Positions 7,547-14,865 of a stretch of 64,000 bases of DNA are shown in pieces. The notes under the pieces are model-generated. The model did not search any database. It was not told the origin of the DNA and saw only the letters and a list, made by a program, of their open reading frames with translations. Made by a program: the position numbers and the translations under genes. The stretch is from NCBI GenBank assembly GCA_937876195.1, contig CALEIK010000023.1:62001-126000 (forward strand), in the 5' to 3' direction. Every line of letters starts with the position of its first letter. Position 1 is the first letter of the stretch. Source of the stretch: an uncultured Flavobacteriales bacterium. GTDB taxonomy: Bacteria > Bacteroidota > Bacteroidia > Flavobacteriales_D > Crocinitomicaceae.

Positions 7547-7963
7547 ATGGAAACATATTTTCCTGTTCATCTAGAATTGCGCATTGATTGGAGTGAACTA
7601 GATTACTTCGCACATGTGAACAACGTTTCTTTTTACAAGTACATTCAAGCGGCGCGTGTCAATTACTGGGATCAAATTGGTTTGACAGATTCTCACAGAA
7701 CCACGAATATCGGTCCCATGCTCGCTTCCTGCAAGTGCGATTTCAAGCGCCCCCTCTTCTATCCAGGAAAAGTGATCATTCGCTCAAAATTGGCATTCAT
7801 AAAAAACACCAGTTTTAGTCTCACCCACCAACTGCTGAATGAAGAAAACGAAATCGTTGCTGAAGCACAAGATGTAATGGTGATGTTCGATTTCAACACC
7901 AACGAGAAAGTGGCATTTCCAGAAAGTTTGAGGGTGAAGATTGAGGAGTTGGAGAGGAATTGA
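7547..7963 (+). CDS. Acyl-CoA thioesterase, 4HBT/YbgC-type hotdog protein (intact copy)
   Basis: 138-residue hotdog-fold thioesterase hydrolysing acyl-CoA esters. WSELDYFAHVNNVSFYKY (16-33) is the 4HBT active-site pattern (Asp, then HVNN with the conserved Asn-Asn, then the Y..Y helix). Length is normal. It is the only intact copy in a region holding two 5' fragments (6003-6060, 10432-10510) and one 3' fragment (8907-9024) of the same gene, so the locus has been duplicated and broken repeatedly. A housekeeping role in fatty-acid turnover is likely; the copies look like rearrangement scars. Confidence 0.85.
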   Translation: METYFPVHLELRIDWSELDYFAHVNNVSFYKYIQAARVNYWDQIGLTDSHRTTNIGPMLASCKCDFKRPLFYPGKVIIRSKLAFIKNTSFSLTHQLLNEENEIVAEAQDVMVMFDFNTNEKVAFPESLRVKIEELERN

Positions 7964-7976
7964 TTATCTTTAAATT

Positions 7977-8858
7977 ATGAGTAGCGCAAAGATATCCATA
8001 CGTTTTTTTGACGATCGTGAAGTGCGAGCTGTTTGGGACCAAGAAAACGCCAAGTGGTGGTTTTCAGTATTGGATATTGTTGCCATACTTACCAACCAAA
8101 ACGACTATACCAAAACCCGCAACTATTGGAAATACCTTAAGGCGAAACTAAAGAAAGAAAATAGTCAAGTGGTTAGTGCTACTACCCAGTTGAAACTTCT
8201 TGCACCTGACGGAAAAAAACGTCTCGCTGATATGTTGGATTACAACGGTATTATTGCTTTAGGCAAGGAATTTCCAGGAAAAAAAGCAAATAGATTTATT
8301 GAATGGTTTACGTTCAGCGACGAAAGCATCGACGGAAAAAGTAAAACAAAAGCGTATGCCTTATTTGATAGTTCCTTGATCAATAGCATTGAAGTTGGTT
8401 CAGCCAAAGGGTTGCAACAATTACACGCTTATTTGTTTGGCGGACTGTATGATTTTGCTGGACAAATCAGACAAAAAAATATTTCAAAAGGTGGTTTTAA
8501 ATTTGCAGTAGCACACTTTTTAGACGATACATTAAAGCAAATCGAAGCAATGCCTGAAACTACGTTTGACGAAATTGTAGACAAGTATGTAGAAATGAAC
8601 ATTGCGCACCCTTTTATGGAAGGCAATGGCAGAAGCACCAGAATATGGTTGGATTTGATGCTCAAAAAACGCCTCAAAAAATGCGTAGATTGGAGTAAAA
8701 TTAGTAAAGCAGATTACATGAACGCAATGATGTTAAGTCCAACCAAAAGCAGTGTGCTAAGAGCACTTTTAGAAAATGCCCTCACCACCAAAATAAACGA
8801 CCGCGAACTATTTATGAAGGGGATTGATTACTCCTATTACTACGAAGAAAATGACTAA
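7977..8858 (+). CDS. Bro-N/KilA-type N-domain fused to Fic AMP-transferase domain
   Basis: 293 residues. Residues 1-115 (VRAVWDQENAKWWFSVLDIV, then YWKYLKAKL and a basic Lys-rich stretch) look like the Bro-N domain found on phage and mobile-element proteins. Residues about 135-260 are a Fic domain: GLQQLHAYLFGGLYDFAGQI, then the catalytic loop HPFMEGNGRSTR (211-222) with His211, Glu215 and Arg222. Fic enzymes transfer AMP or similar groups to protein side chains. The classical inhibitory (S/T)xxxE(G/N) motif is not evident. It follows the thioesterase gene by 13 bases and is itself followed by a thioesterase 3' fragment, so it may have inserted into a duplicated gene. Confidence 0.75.
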   Translation: MSSAKISIRFFDDREVRAVWDQENAKWWFSVLDIVAILTNQNDYTKTRNYWKYLKAKLKKENSQVVSATTQLKLLAPDGKKRLADMLDYNGIIALGKEFPGKKANRFIEWFTFSDESIDGKSKTKAYALFDSSLINSIEVGSAKGLQQLHAYLFGGLYDFAGQIRQKNISKGGFKFAVAHFLDDTLKQIEAMPETTFDEIVDKYVEMNIAHPFMEGNGRSTRIWLDLMLKKRLKKCVDWSKISKADYMNAMMLSPTKSSVLRALLENALTTKINDRELFMKGIDYSYYYEEND

Positions 8859-8906
8859 TAAGTAGCTTTTGTTACCTATTAACAATCATGACTTTGAATC
8901 GCATAT

Positions 8907-9024
8907 GAGAATAGTTGCCGAAGCACGAGACGTAATGGTGATGCTCGATTTTAACACCAACGAGAAAGTTGCATTTCCGGAAAGTTTAAGGGGAAGGATT
9001 GAGGAGCTGGAGAGAAAGGGATGA
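8907..9024 (+). pseudogene. 3' fragment of the thioesterase gene
   Basis: Thirty-eight codons ending at TGA 9022-9024 match the C-terminus of the intact thioesterase (EA.DVMVM.DFNTNEKVAFP, then ESLR and IEELER). The frame is still open and only a few bases differ, so the duplication is moderately old or under weak selection. Everything upstream of about 8905 is unrelated. The fragment sits between the Fic gene and repeat R copy 2. Confidence 0.8.
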
Positions 9025-9037
9025 CGGTGAGTTGGGT

Positions 9038-9145
9038 TAAAAGTTTTATATTTAGAGAGGTAGCCGCTAAGAAATGTTCTGTTTTCAAACAATTTAGGGG
9101 AAAAGAGAGGTTTTTTGGGCAGTTATATACGAGTTTAAGTGTAAT
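9038..9145 (+). repeat. Dispersed 108-bp repeat R, copy 2
   Basis: Second copy of the element at 2655-2763, starting TAAAAGTTTTATATTTAG and ending GTAAT, with scattered substitutions and a 4-base gap. It begins 13 bases after the thioesterase 3' fragment and ends 4 bases before the serine hydrolase start. An open frame running through it would add 43 spurious residues to that protein. Confidence 0.6.
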
Positions 9146-9149
9146 ATTT

Positions 9150-10286
9150 ATGAGACGACAAATAATAGTCATATTAACCATTTTCTTTTCTTTGACGGCT
9201 TGTAGTCAAAATCGCAAAGAAGCCTTTTCTTCACCTCAGACTTTAGATGATGGTTGGCAAGTATCCAGGCCAGCCAAAGTTGGATTTAACCAACAACAAC
9301 TTGAAAAATTGGTTAATAGTGCATCGGATGAAAATTCTGAACTAAACAGTTTGGTAATTGCCCGAAATGGCGAATTAATTGTAGACGAATACTTTAACGG
9401 CTATGCAGCTGACAGCCTTCAAAAAATTTGGTCAATTACAAAGTCAATCACAGGGACTATTATAGGGATTAGCGCTGACAAAGGAATACTTTCAGAAAAA
9501 GATAGCATTTACAAATACCTTGCAGACTATATTCCCAAGGCAACTTCTTCCATAGCGTCAATCACCATTGAACATTTAATGACGATGACCAGCGGATTAG
9601 AATGGGTTGAATTGGGCGGCCCAAAATCAGAGGGATTTCAACTTGCTTATTCCAATGATTGGATAGCATTTACTTTAAATCAACCGCATACCCGCATTCC
9701 TGGAACGACATTTAATTATTCTACAGGAAATACTATGCTTTTAGCACCGATAATTAAAAAAGCAACAGGACAGCAAGCTGGTGAATTTGCCCATGACAAT
9801 TTATTTGTTCCTCTAGGTATTACAAATTATGAGTGGGATACACAAAGTCAATTTTGGATTAAAACACAAAGCGGTGAATTACCAGGCGCGAAACGACCAG
9901 CTGGCATTAATTATAAAAAACCTTTTTCAGACTTTACCAATACTGGTTCAGGTTTACGAATGCGACCCAGAGACTTATGCAAAATTGGGCAGCTTTATCT
10001 TAACAAAGGAAAATGGAATGAAAAACAAGTCGTCAGCGAAAAGTGGATTAGAGAATCCACCCAATCTCATTTTAACAATTCTGATTACGGTTACCATTGG
10101 CGACTTATGAACTTTCAAAACAACTCTTGCTATTATGCAACAGGATTTGGACTTCAAAGGATTTTTGTTTTTCCTACACTTGACCTCGTAGTAGTAATGA
10201 CACAGCAACATTATGAAACAATGCCTCAAGGAGAAAAATGGATAGAACAGTTTTTGACTAAGTTATTGGAAACGATAGAAGAATGA
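9150..10286 (+). CDS. Serine hydrolase, beta-lactamase/6-aminohexanoate-dimer hydrolase-like lipoprotein
   Basis: 378 residues from the ATG at 9150. This start gives a lipoprotein signal MRRQIIVILT...SLTACS with Cys18 as the lipid anchor; an ATG at 9021 in the same frame would only translate repeat R and thioesterase debris. SITK (95-98) is the SxxK nucleophile motif of class C beta-lactamase and DD-peptidase folds. TMTSGLEW and FNYSTGNTMLL are further family landmarks. The YxN motif is seen only as YST. Likely an esterase or amidase facing the periplasm; antibiotic hydrolysis is not implied. Confidence 0.85.
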   Translation: MRRQIIVILTIFFSLTACSQNRKEAFSSPQTLDDGWQVSRPAKVGFNQQQLEKLVNSASDENSELNSLVIARNGELIVDEYFNGYAADSLQKIWSITKSITGTIIGISADKGILSEKDSIYKYLADYIPKATSSIASITIEHLMTMTSGLEWVELGGPKSEGFQLAYSNDWIAFTLNQPHTRIPGTTFNYSTGNTMLLAPIIKKATGQQAGEFAHDNLFVPLGITNYEWDTQSQFWIKTQSGELPGAKRPAGINYKKPFSDFTNTGSGLRMRPRDLCKIGQLYLNKGKWNEKQVVSEKWIRESTQSHFNNSDYGYHWRLMNFQNNSCYYATGFGLQRIFVFPTLDLVVVMTQQHYETMPQGEKWIEQFLTKLLETIEE

Positions 10287-10431
10287 CAGAAACTACAGCA
10301 AACAGAACCGTACCAAGAATGGAGGTTTAGTGGTTAAATCAAGCGTTATGTTCAGTTGATAGTTTTACCTTTCGAAATCGTGTTCTTTGCCAAGCGCAAA
10401 TCCGTCTTCTATTTTCGCTGTAACAGGTACG
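10287..10431. other. Non-coding stretch with GCGTTATGT boundary (attC-like end 3)
   Basis: GCGTTATGT at 10343-10351 equals the right end of attC-like site 1. A convincing left partner was not found; ACCGTACCAAG upstream is only weakly similar. No open frame or hairpin stands out elsewhere in these bases. This, fragment B (10432-10510) and the following leader fill the 329-base gap before the next gene. Confidence 0.3.
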
Positions 10432-10510
10432 ACCTCCAACCAAAACAAACAACAATGGAAACAAGCACATTTCCCTATTCAGCTTGAATTGCGCATCGAT
10501 TAGAGTGAAC
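10432..10510 (+). pseudogene. 5' fragment B of the thioesterase gene
   Basis: The leader ACCTCCAACCAAAACAAACA and ATG at 10455 match fragment A and the start of the intact gene at 7547. A one-base frameshift lies near CATTTCCC, and the conserved Trp codon of IDW has become TAG, so the copy is dead. Similarity ends about base 10510. Confidence 0.75.
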
Positions 10511-10582
10511 CGAAAAGGATGATTATGTGCAGTTCTATAATTGATACGCAACACCAAAATGTATAAACTACCATATAAAAGC

Positions 10583-10590
10583 TATATTTG
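10583..10590 (+). promoter_or_regulatory. -7 promoter box for the 10616 gene
   Basis: TATATTTG matches TAnnTTTG and lies 25 bases before the ATG. No clear TTG upstream element at the usual spacing. Confidence 0.4.
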
Positions 10591-10615
10591 GTAAAACTTA
10601 ATAAACTATACAACT

Positions 10616-11452
10616 ATGAAAGCAGTATTCAATTTACTTTTTACAATCGGAATTCTTTCTTGCACTTACTTCAGTGCAACTGGGCAATTCTTAAGCAATG
10701 AAGAAGCTAAAAACCTCAAAAAATCACATGTAATTCTCGGTTTGACGGATAGCGAGGATGTTAACGAAATCTTTCGGAATGCTGTAAAGGAGTTCTGGAC
10801 GTTGACGGAAATCAGCGAGGAATTACCTGTTAAAGAAGCTATTGATAAAGTGAAAGATGACGGTTCCGTAACTGTTATTATGTTAGGAACAGATGTATCA
10901 AAACGATCCTCCGATATGGGGAACGGGTGGAGTGGAATTACAAAAGCTTCGAGTCTGTATATAGGTCTAAATACCAAAGGTCATACCAATGCTAATTTAA
11001 TTCAACATACAAGAGGCTGGAGTGAAGAACAATTGATTTTTGGCTTAACTACTATACAGGATGCCATTGAAGCAATAATTTCGCACGACCTTTCTGGAAT
11101 GGCTAAAGTTAAAGATGTGTATGCTAAAAGAGCACCTTCTTTAAAGAAACTTACCTTACTAATTGACAAAAGCTCGATGAATTCGAAATTAACAGAAGCT
11201 ATTATTGCTGAAAACTATACTTACCCTTTTGAGGTGGTTAGTCATGAAGACTGGGTGAAAGCAATTATGGACAAGCAGGAAGGTAGTGCATATATCAACA
11301 TTGTTCCAGTGCCTGTTGGTGATAAGATAGCATATGTTGGCTATGTAATTTCGTGTGAAGAACTAGAAGGCTATATGTACTTCAGGAATAAGAATGGCGA
11401 GCTCTCAAATAAAAGCATGGCGGAAATCATGAAAGCAACAGCTGTCAAGTAA
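10616..11452 (+). CDS. Unknown secreted protein
   Basis: 278 residues with a signal peptide (about 1-24, ending SATGQ); no family recognised. The mature region is mixed helix/strand with two similar-looking halves separated near KVKDVYAKRAPSLKKL. No metal or catalytic signature is evident. The gene has its own promoter box (10583-10590) and is followed by two hairpins, so it is a single-gene unit. It marks the right edge of the accessory island. Confidence 0.65.
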   Translation: MKAVFNLLFTIGILSCTYFSATGQFLSNEEAKNLKKSHVILGLTDSEDVNEIFRNAVKEFWTLTEISEELPVKEAIDKVKDDGSVTVIMLGTDVSKRSSDMGNGWSGITKASSLYIGLNTKGHTNANLIQHTRGWSEEQLIFGLTTIQDAIEAIISHDLSGMAKVKDVYAKRAPSLKKLTLLIDKSSMNSKLTEAIIAENYTYPFEVVSHEDWVKAIMDKQEGSAYINIVPVPVGDKIAYVGYVISCEELEGYMYFRNKNGELSNKSMAEIMKATAVK

Positions 11453-11472
11453 AAAAACGGAAACAAACTGAA

Positions 11473-11543
11473 TGTTCACTAAAAAGTGAACATCATAAAT
11501 CAAAAAAAAAGCGCTCTTTCAGATTTGGAAGGGCGTTTTTGTT
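11473..11543 (+). terminator. Two successive hairpins after the 10616 gene
   Basis: ATGTTCACT-AAAA-AGTGAACAT is a perfect 9-bp hairpin (11473-11494). A second one, GCGCTCTTTC...GAAGGGCG followed by TTTTT (11512-11540), has the features of an intrinsic terminator. Bases 11544-11723 show only a weak inverted repeat (AAGATAGA...TCTATCTT). Confidence 0.65.
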
Positions 11544-11723
11544 TATGTTCTAAAACACGTTTGCTTGAATAGGTAATACTTTTGACGAAGGTTTGTATTT
11601 GACACGATGGACAAAGTCTTGTTAAATAATCCCAAGTGATAAATTAGTCAATAAGATAGACTGGTAAGCAACATGTGTATCAAAGACAATCTATCTTGCT
11701 ACTCACATCTTTTAGGTGTGTCC

Positions 11724-12923
11724 CTACTCTACTCTAAACACTTTTTCAGTTGTGCCATCACTGTAAATATAGATCAGCATTACATTGGGTTGATCTTCTG
11801 TTTCCCTTCCCATTAAATCCACAATTCTTGTCAATTTTTTTTCACTTGAACTTAATTCTGAAATTCCAAGTCCACTAGGATCTAATCTTGCAATGTAATT
11901 TGCAACGGTGTTGTCTGCTGTAGTGAATAAACCACTGGCGTATAAATCGGAATTGTACACTTCAATATCCCAGACTTCATCATTCATCCCAGCCCCGAGA
12001 GGAGACCACGTTGTACCATTCCACCTTGCTATTCTGTTGGCTGAAGTTCCACCAGCTAAAACAAAACTACCTCCAGCATATAATTCATTATTAAAGACTT
12101 CTAAGGCATATACAGTATTATCCATTCCATTTCCAACATTCGTCCAAGCCGAACCGTCCCACTTTGCAATCTTATTCGCGGGGTTCCCACCGGCAGATGA
12201 GAAATTTCCACCTGCATAAAGTTCTCCGTTGTACACGGATAAAGCGTAAACAGCACCATTCAAACCTGTATCCAAAGTAGACCAAGTTGTGCCGTTCCAT
12301 TTAGCTATATAATTTGCGGTTAATCCACCAGCCGATGTAAAAGCACCACCTACAATTAATTCACCATTAAAAACAGTGAATGAAACGACAATACCAACAG
12401 TACCCGAACCAACAGCTGACCATGCTGAACCATCCCATTTTGCAATATTATTTGTACTAACACCACTTGCCCAGAAAAACATGCCCCCAGCATATAATTC
12501 CGAATTATAGACGATTAAATCTTCGACTCTTGATGGACCTGAAGCCTGCATTGTGTCACCTATCCCATAATCAACTTCTGACCAGTTGGATTCGTCCCAC
12601 CGTGATAAACAACTTAAATTGTTCGGGTCATTAAAGGAAATATTATGTCCACCCGCGTAAAGTTCTGTATTGTATTCGGCCAATGCATAAACATTATTAC
12701 TCACGGTTCTATTTACACTTGACCAGGCTGACCCATTCCATTTAAGAACATCTCTAGTGCCGTCTCCATTAGAAAAGTTACCGCCAGCATAAAGTTCTGC
12801 GTTAAAAACCGCAAGTGCCCCAATGCGAGAGGTTGGACCAACTCCAACAGGAAACCATACTTGTGCTCTGGTAATAAGGCTTGTTAATAGAATTACAAAT
12901 AGTAGTGTAAGTTTTGTTTTCAT
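11724..12923 (-). CDS. Secreted seven-repeat beta-propeller-like protein with T9SS-type C-terminus
   Basis: 399 residues, signal peptide 1-20. Seven repeats of about 45 residues each carry the pattern YN.ELYAGG.F..AGG...N.IAKW(N/D)G..W; seven repeats suggest one seven-bladed propeller. The last 40 residues (LTRIVDLMGRETE, then LIYIYSDGTTEKVFRVE) resemble a short T9SS type A sorting tail as seen in this lineage, so the protein is probably exported through the outer membrane and displayed or released. Function unknown: adhesion or glycan binding are possible. Single gene. Confidence 0.7.
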   Translation of the reverse strand: MKTKLTLLFVILLTSLITRAQVWFPVGVGPTSRIGALAVFNAELYAGGNFSNGDGTRDVLKWNGSAWSSVNRTVSNNVYALAEYNTELYAGGHNISFNDPNNLSCLSRWDESNWSEVDYGIGDTMQASGPSRVEDLIVYNSELYAGGMFFWASGVSTNNIAKWDGSAWSAVGSGTVGIVVSFTVFNGELIVGGAFTSAGGLTANYIAKWNGTTWSTLDTGLNGAVYALSVYNGELYAGGNFSSAGGNPANKIAKWDGSAWTNVGNGMDNTVYALEVFNNELYAGGSFVLAGGTSANRIARWNGTTWSPLGAGMNDEVWDIEVYNSDLYASGLFTTADNTVANYIARLDPSGLGISELSSSEKKLTRIVDLMGRETEDQPNVMLIYIYSDGTTEKVFRVE

Positions 12924-13103
12924 AGTTCAAGCGTAATAGTGGTTGCAATTCAAAGTTTAGTACTTAACTTGACGTAAATTAAATGAAAATGGTTGGATGA
13001 AATCTGCCATTCCGTGAAGTAAATATTCTTCACGAAGTGAAACATGAATGCATGTAGATGGTTAATTATGAAGATATTAACCATAAGTAAATTTCCTGGA
13101 CAA

Positions 13104-13466
13104 TTACTCTTTCAACTGAATATCAATAAAGGTCGCTTCAACACTAATGTTTAGGATAGAACTAAATGGATACAAGCGGATGTTGTACAATGCGCCATTT
13201 TCATAGCTCTTTACGACGATCCCAAGATCAGAGACCGAAATTGCATTCGTTCCTTTTGACCATGTTTTGTTGTACTTTGCGAATTCCTTCTTCCACGTAC
13301 CATCGTTGTAATACGTTTTGACATTTCCAATAAACAAAGTTTCAACCTTATCAATTGAACTTCCTAATTCTGTTAGCATACCGACAACACTTGCTTTTGT
13401 GATTTGAGAAAACGAGTGAGACGAACAAATGGAGGTAAACAAGATTGCAAAAAATAACTTTTTCAT
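13104..13466 (-). CDS. Unknown small secreted protein
   Basis: 120 residues; signal peptide about 1-20 (SSHSFSQ). The mature region is strand-rich (TLFIGNVKTYYNDGTW, SISVSDLGIVVKSYENG), reminiscent of small periplasmic beta-sandwich or PH-like domains, but no family can be named. Stands alone between the propeller gene and the twin lipoproteins. Confidence 0.55.
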   Translation of the reverse strand: MKKLFFAILFTSICSSHSFSQITKASVVGMLTELGSSIDKVETLFIGNVKTYYNDGTWKKEFAKYNKTWSKGTNAISVSDLGIVVKSYENGALYNIRLYPFSSILNISVEATFIDIQLKE

Positions 13467-13549
13467 AGTGTGTAATTTAGTGTTTGAAATCTAAAGTTAA
13501 ATTATCTTTTGAAGAATTGATATTATTCCTGTTAAAAGTTAAGTGCACA

Positions 13550-13585
13550 AAAAAAGGGATACACTCAAAGCGCATCCCCTTTCTA
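13550..13585 (-). terminator. Terminator after the twin lipoprotein genes
   Basis: On the minus strand AAAGGGGAT, a 13-base loop and ATCCCTTT form a stem (one bulge) followed by a run of T. It closes the 13601/13883 unit. Confidence 0.65.
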
Positions 13586-13600
13586 AATCGTTTGATTTAA

Positions 13601-13867
13601 TTATTTAGACAAAGTACAAGTCTCCTCATAGGTATCCATACCATCTTGTGCTTTAATGGTAGCTTCGTTACACGCCGCTGTAGCTTGTGTTTTGTTCGCT
13701 CCTTCAATCGTAAAGGTAGATGAACCAGAATACGGATGGGGTTGATCAGGACCATTAAGATCATCGTAGTAGTCTACACCACTATACGTACAAGTACAAG
13801 AATAATCTTTTTTACAAGAGATTAAACCAAATACTCCAACTGTCGCAATTAAAATTAATTTTTTCAT
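13601..13867 (-). CDS. Small lipoprotein, tandem paralog 1
   Basis: 88 residues with lipobox FGLISC (Cys at about 18). The mature protein has the same layout as its neighbour at 13883: KDYSC.CT, a Gly/Asn-variable segment, then TVEGA or TIEGA, ACNEATIK and a terminal C.LSK. Five Cys remain after the lipid Cys or near it, suggesting disulfides. Compared with its twin it carries a PDQPHPYSG insert. Function unknown; the pair is a clear tandem duplication with 15 bases between genes. Confidence 0.7.
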   Translation of the reverse strand: MKKLILIATVGVFGLISCKKDYSCTCTYSGVDYYDDLNGPDQPHPYSGSSTFTIEGANKTQATAACNEATIKAQDGMDTYEETCTLSK

Positions 13868-13882
13868 CTTTCGTTATTTAAG

Positions 13883-14122
13883 TTATTTAGATAATTCACA
13901 TTTAATCGTATAAGAGTCTGCCCCTTCTACGTGTTTAATAGTCGCCTCATTACATGCCGATTGCGCCTCTTTTTTTGAAGCTCCTTCCACCGTATAATTG
14001 TACGTGTAAACATCCGTTTCACCATCATAAACTTCTGTTTCCGTACAGCTGCATGAATAGTCTTTTGTGCATGAACTTAGAGTAATCATTCCAAGAATCG
14101 CAATTGTTAAAATTGATTTCAT
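13883..14122 (-). CDS. Small lipoprotein, tandem paralog 2
   Basis: 79 residues, lipobox TLSSC (Cys about 18), then KDYSCSCTETEVYDG, YTVEGASKKEAQSACNEAT and a KCELSK end. Shares the Cys pattern and the ACNEATIK core with the downstream gene. Expressed first of the two on the minus strand. No known family; probably a surface or periplasmic lipoprotein. Confidence 0.7.
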   Translation of the reverse strand: MKSILTIAILGMITLSSCTKDYSCSCTETEVYDGETDVYTYNYTVEGASKKEAQSACNEATIKHVEGADSYTIKCELSK

Positions 14123-14184
14123 TAAGATTAGTTTTAAATTATATCGTGTAAATGTACGACATTAAAGTCACGCGAAGTAAAAAA

Positions 14185-14448
14185 TTACTTCACCATCAAT
14201 TTATCTTCTGCAGAGCTAGAAATTGCCGACTTATCCAAACGAAGTTTCCCTGTATCAACGGAAATTAAGATTGTTGACTCAGCAACTTCAAGGATTTTCC
14301 CATGGATTCCACCAATTGTCACTACTTTATCTCCTACACTCAATCCCTCACGGAATTTTTTCAATTCTTTTTGCTTTTTCATTTGTGGTCTGATCATAAA
14401 GAAGTAGAATACTACTAGGATCAATACCAACATTACCATTTGATTCAT
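14185..14448 (-). CDS. yajC: Preprotein translocase subunit YajC
   Basis: 87 residues: one N-terminal membrane helix (about 3-19, MVMLVLILVVFYFFMIRP), then MKKQKELKKFREGLSVGDKV, VVTIGGIHGKI and a short beta domain, the full YajC signature. YajC is an accessory subunit associated with SecDF of the Sec translocon. It is the last gene of the nusB-DUF1573-yajC unit, with 20 bases to the preceding gene, an arrangement common in Bacteroidota. Confidence 0.92.
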   Translation of the reverse strand: MNQMVMLVLILVVFYFFMIRPQMKKQKELKKFREGLSVGDKVVTIGGIHGKILEVAESTILISVDTGKLRLDKSAISSSAEDKLMVK

Positions 14449-14468
14449 ATCAACGTTGTTTTTTGGTT

Positions 14469-14864
14469 TTATTTTCTAATTATGTTTGCCTTAATCAGCA
14501 CTTGTTTAATGGATGGGTTTGTATTTGCTACAATCCGCACCGACTTATTCAACAACCCTGCCTCCACTTCATCAGTATTGACATGTGCTGAAATTTTTCC
14601 TTCTTGCCCTGGAGCAATTGGTTCTTCTGGGTATTCTGCCACAGTGCAAGAGCATGAACCCTTCACTTCACCAATTACCAATGGATAATCTCCTGTGTTT
14701 TTGATGGTGAATACTGCAGTGATTTTTTCTCCTTTCACAATATCTCCAGCATCGTACAACTCATTCACTTCCATGGTTGTTTTGTTTCCCACTTCATAGT
14801 CTGTGTTACCTCCACAAGCAAAAAGCAGTAACGAAATACTTAAAATTCCACTAATTCTTTTCAT
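14469..14864 (-). CDS. DUF1573 domain lipoprotein
   Basis: 131 residues. Lipobox LLLFACGG (Cys17), then a single Ig-like DUF1573 domain: DAGDIVKGEKITAVFTIKNT, GDYPLVIGEVKGSCSCTVAE, then SVRIVANTNP. DUF1573 proteins are periplasmic or surface proteins of unknown role, abundant in Bacteroidota. It sits 1 base before nusB's stop on the same strand, so the two are co-transcribed. Confidence 0.85.
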   Translation of the reverse strand: MKRISGILSISLLLFACGGNTDYEVGNKTTMEVNELYDAGDIVKGEKITAVFTIKNTGDYPLVIGEVKGSCSCTVAEYPEEPIAPGQEGKISAHVNTDEVEAGLLNKSVRIVANTNPSIKQVLIKANIIRK

Positions 14865-14865
14865 A

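Noticed and set aside
9021..9149. 43-residue N-terminal extension of the serine hydrolase
   Set aside because: It translates the thioesterase 3' end and repeat R; the lipoprotein signal starting at 9150 is the credible start.
11724..12923. Internal repeats as DNA tandem repeats or CRISPR
   Set aside because: The repetition is at protein level within one open frame with diverged codons.
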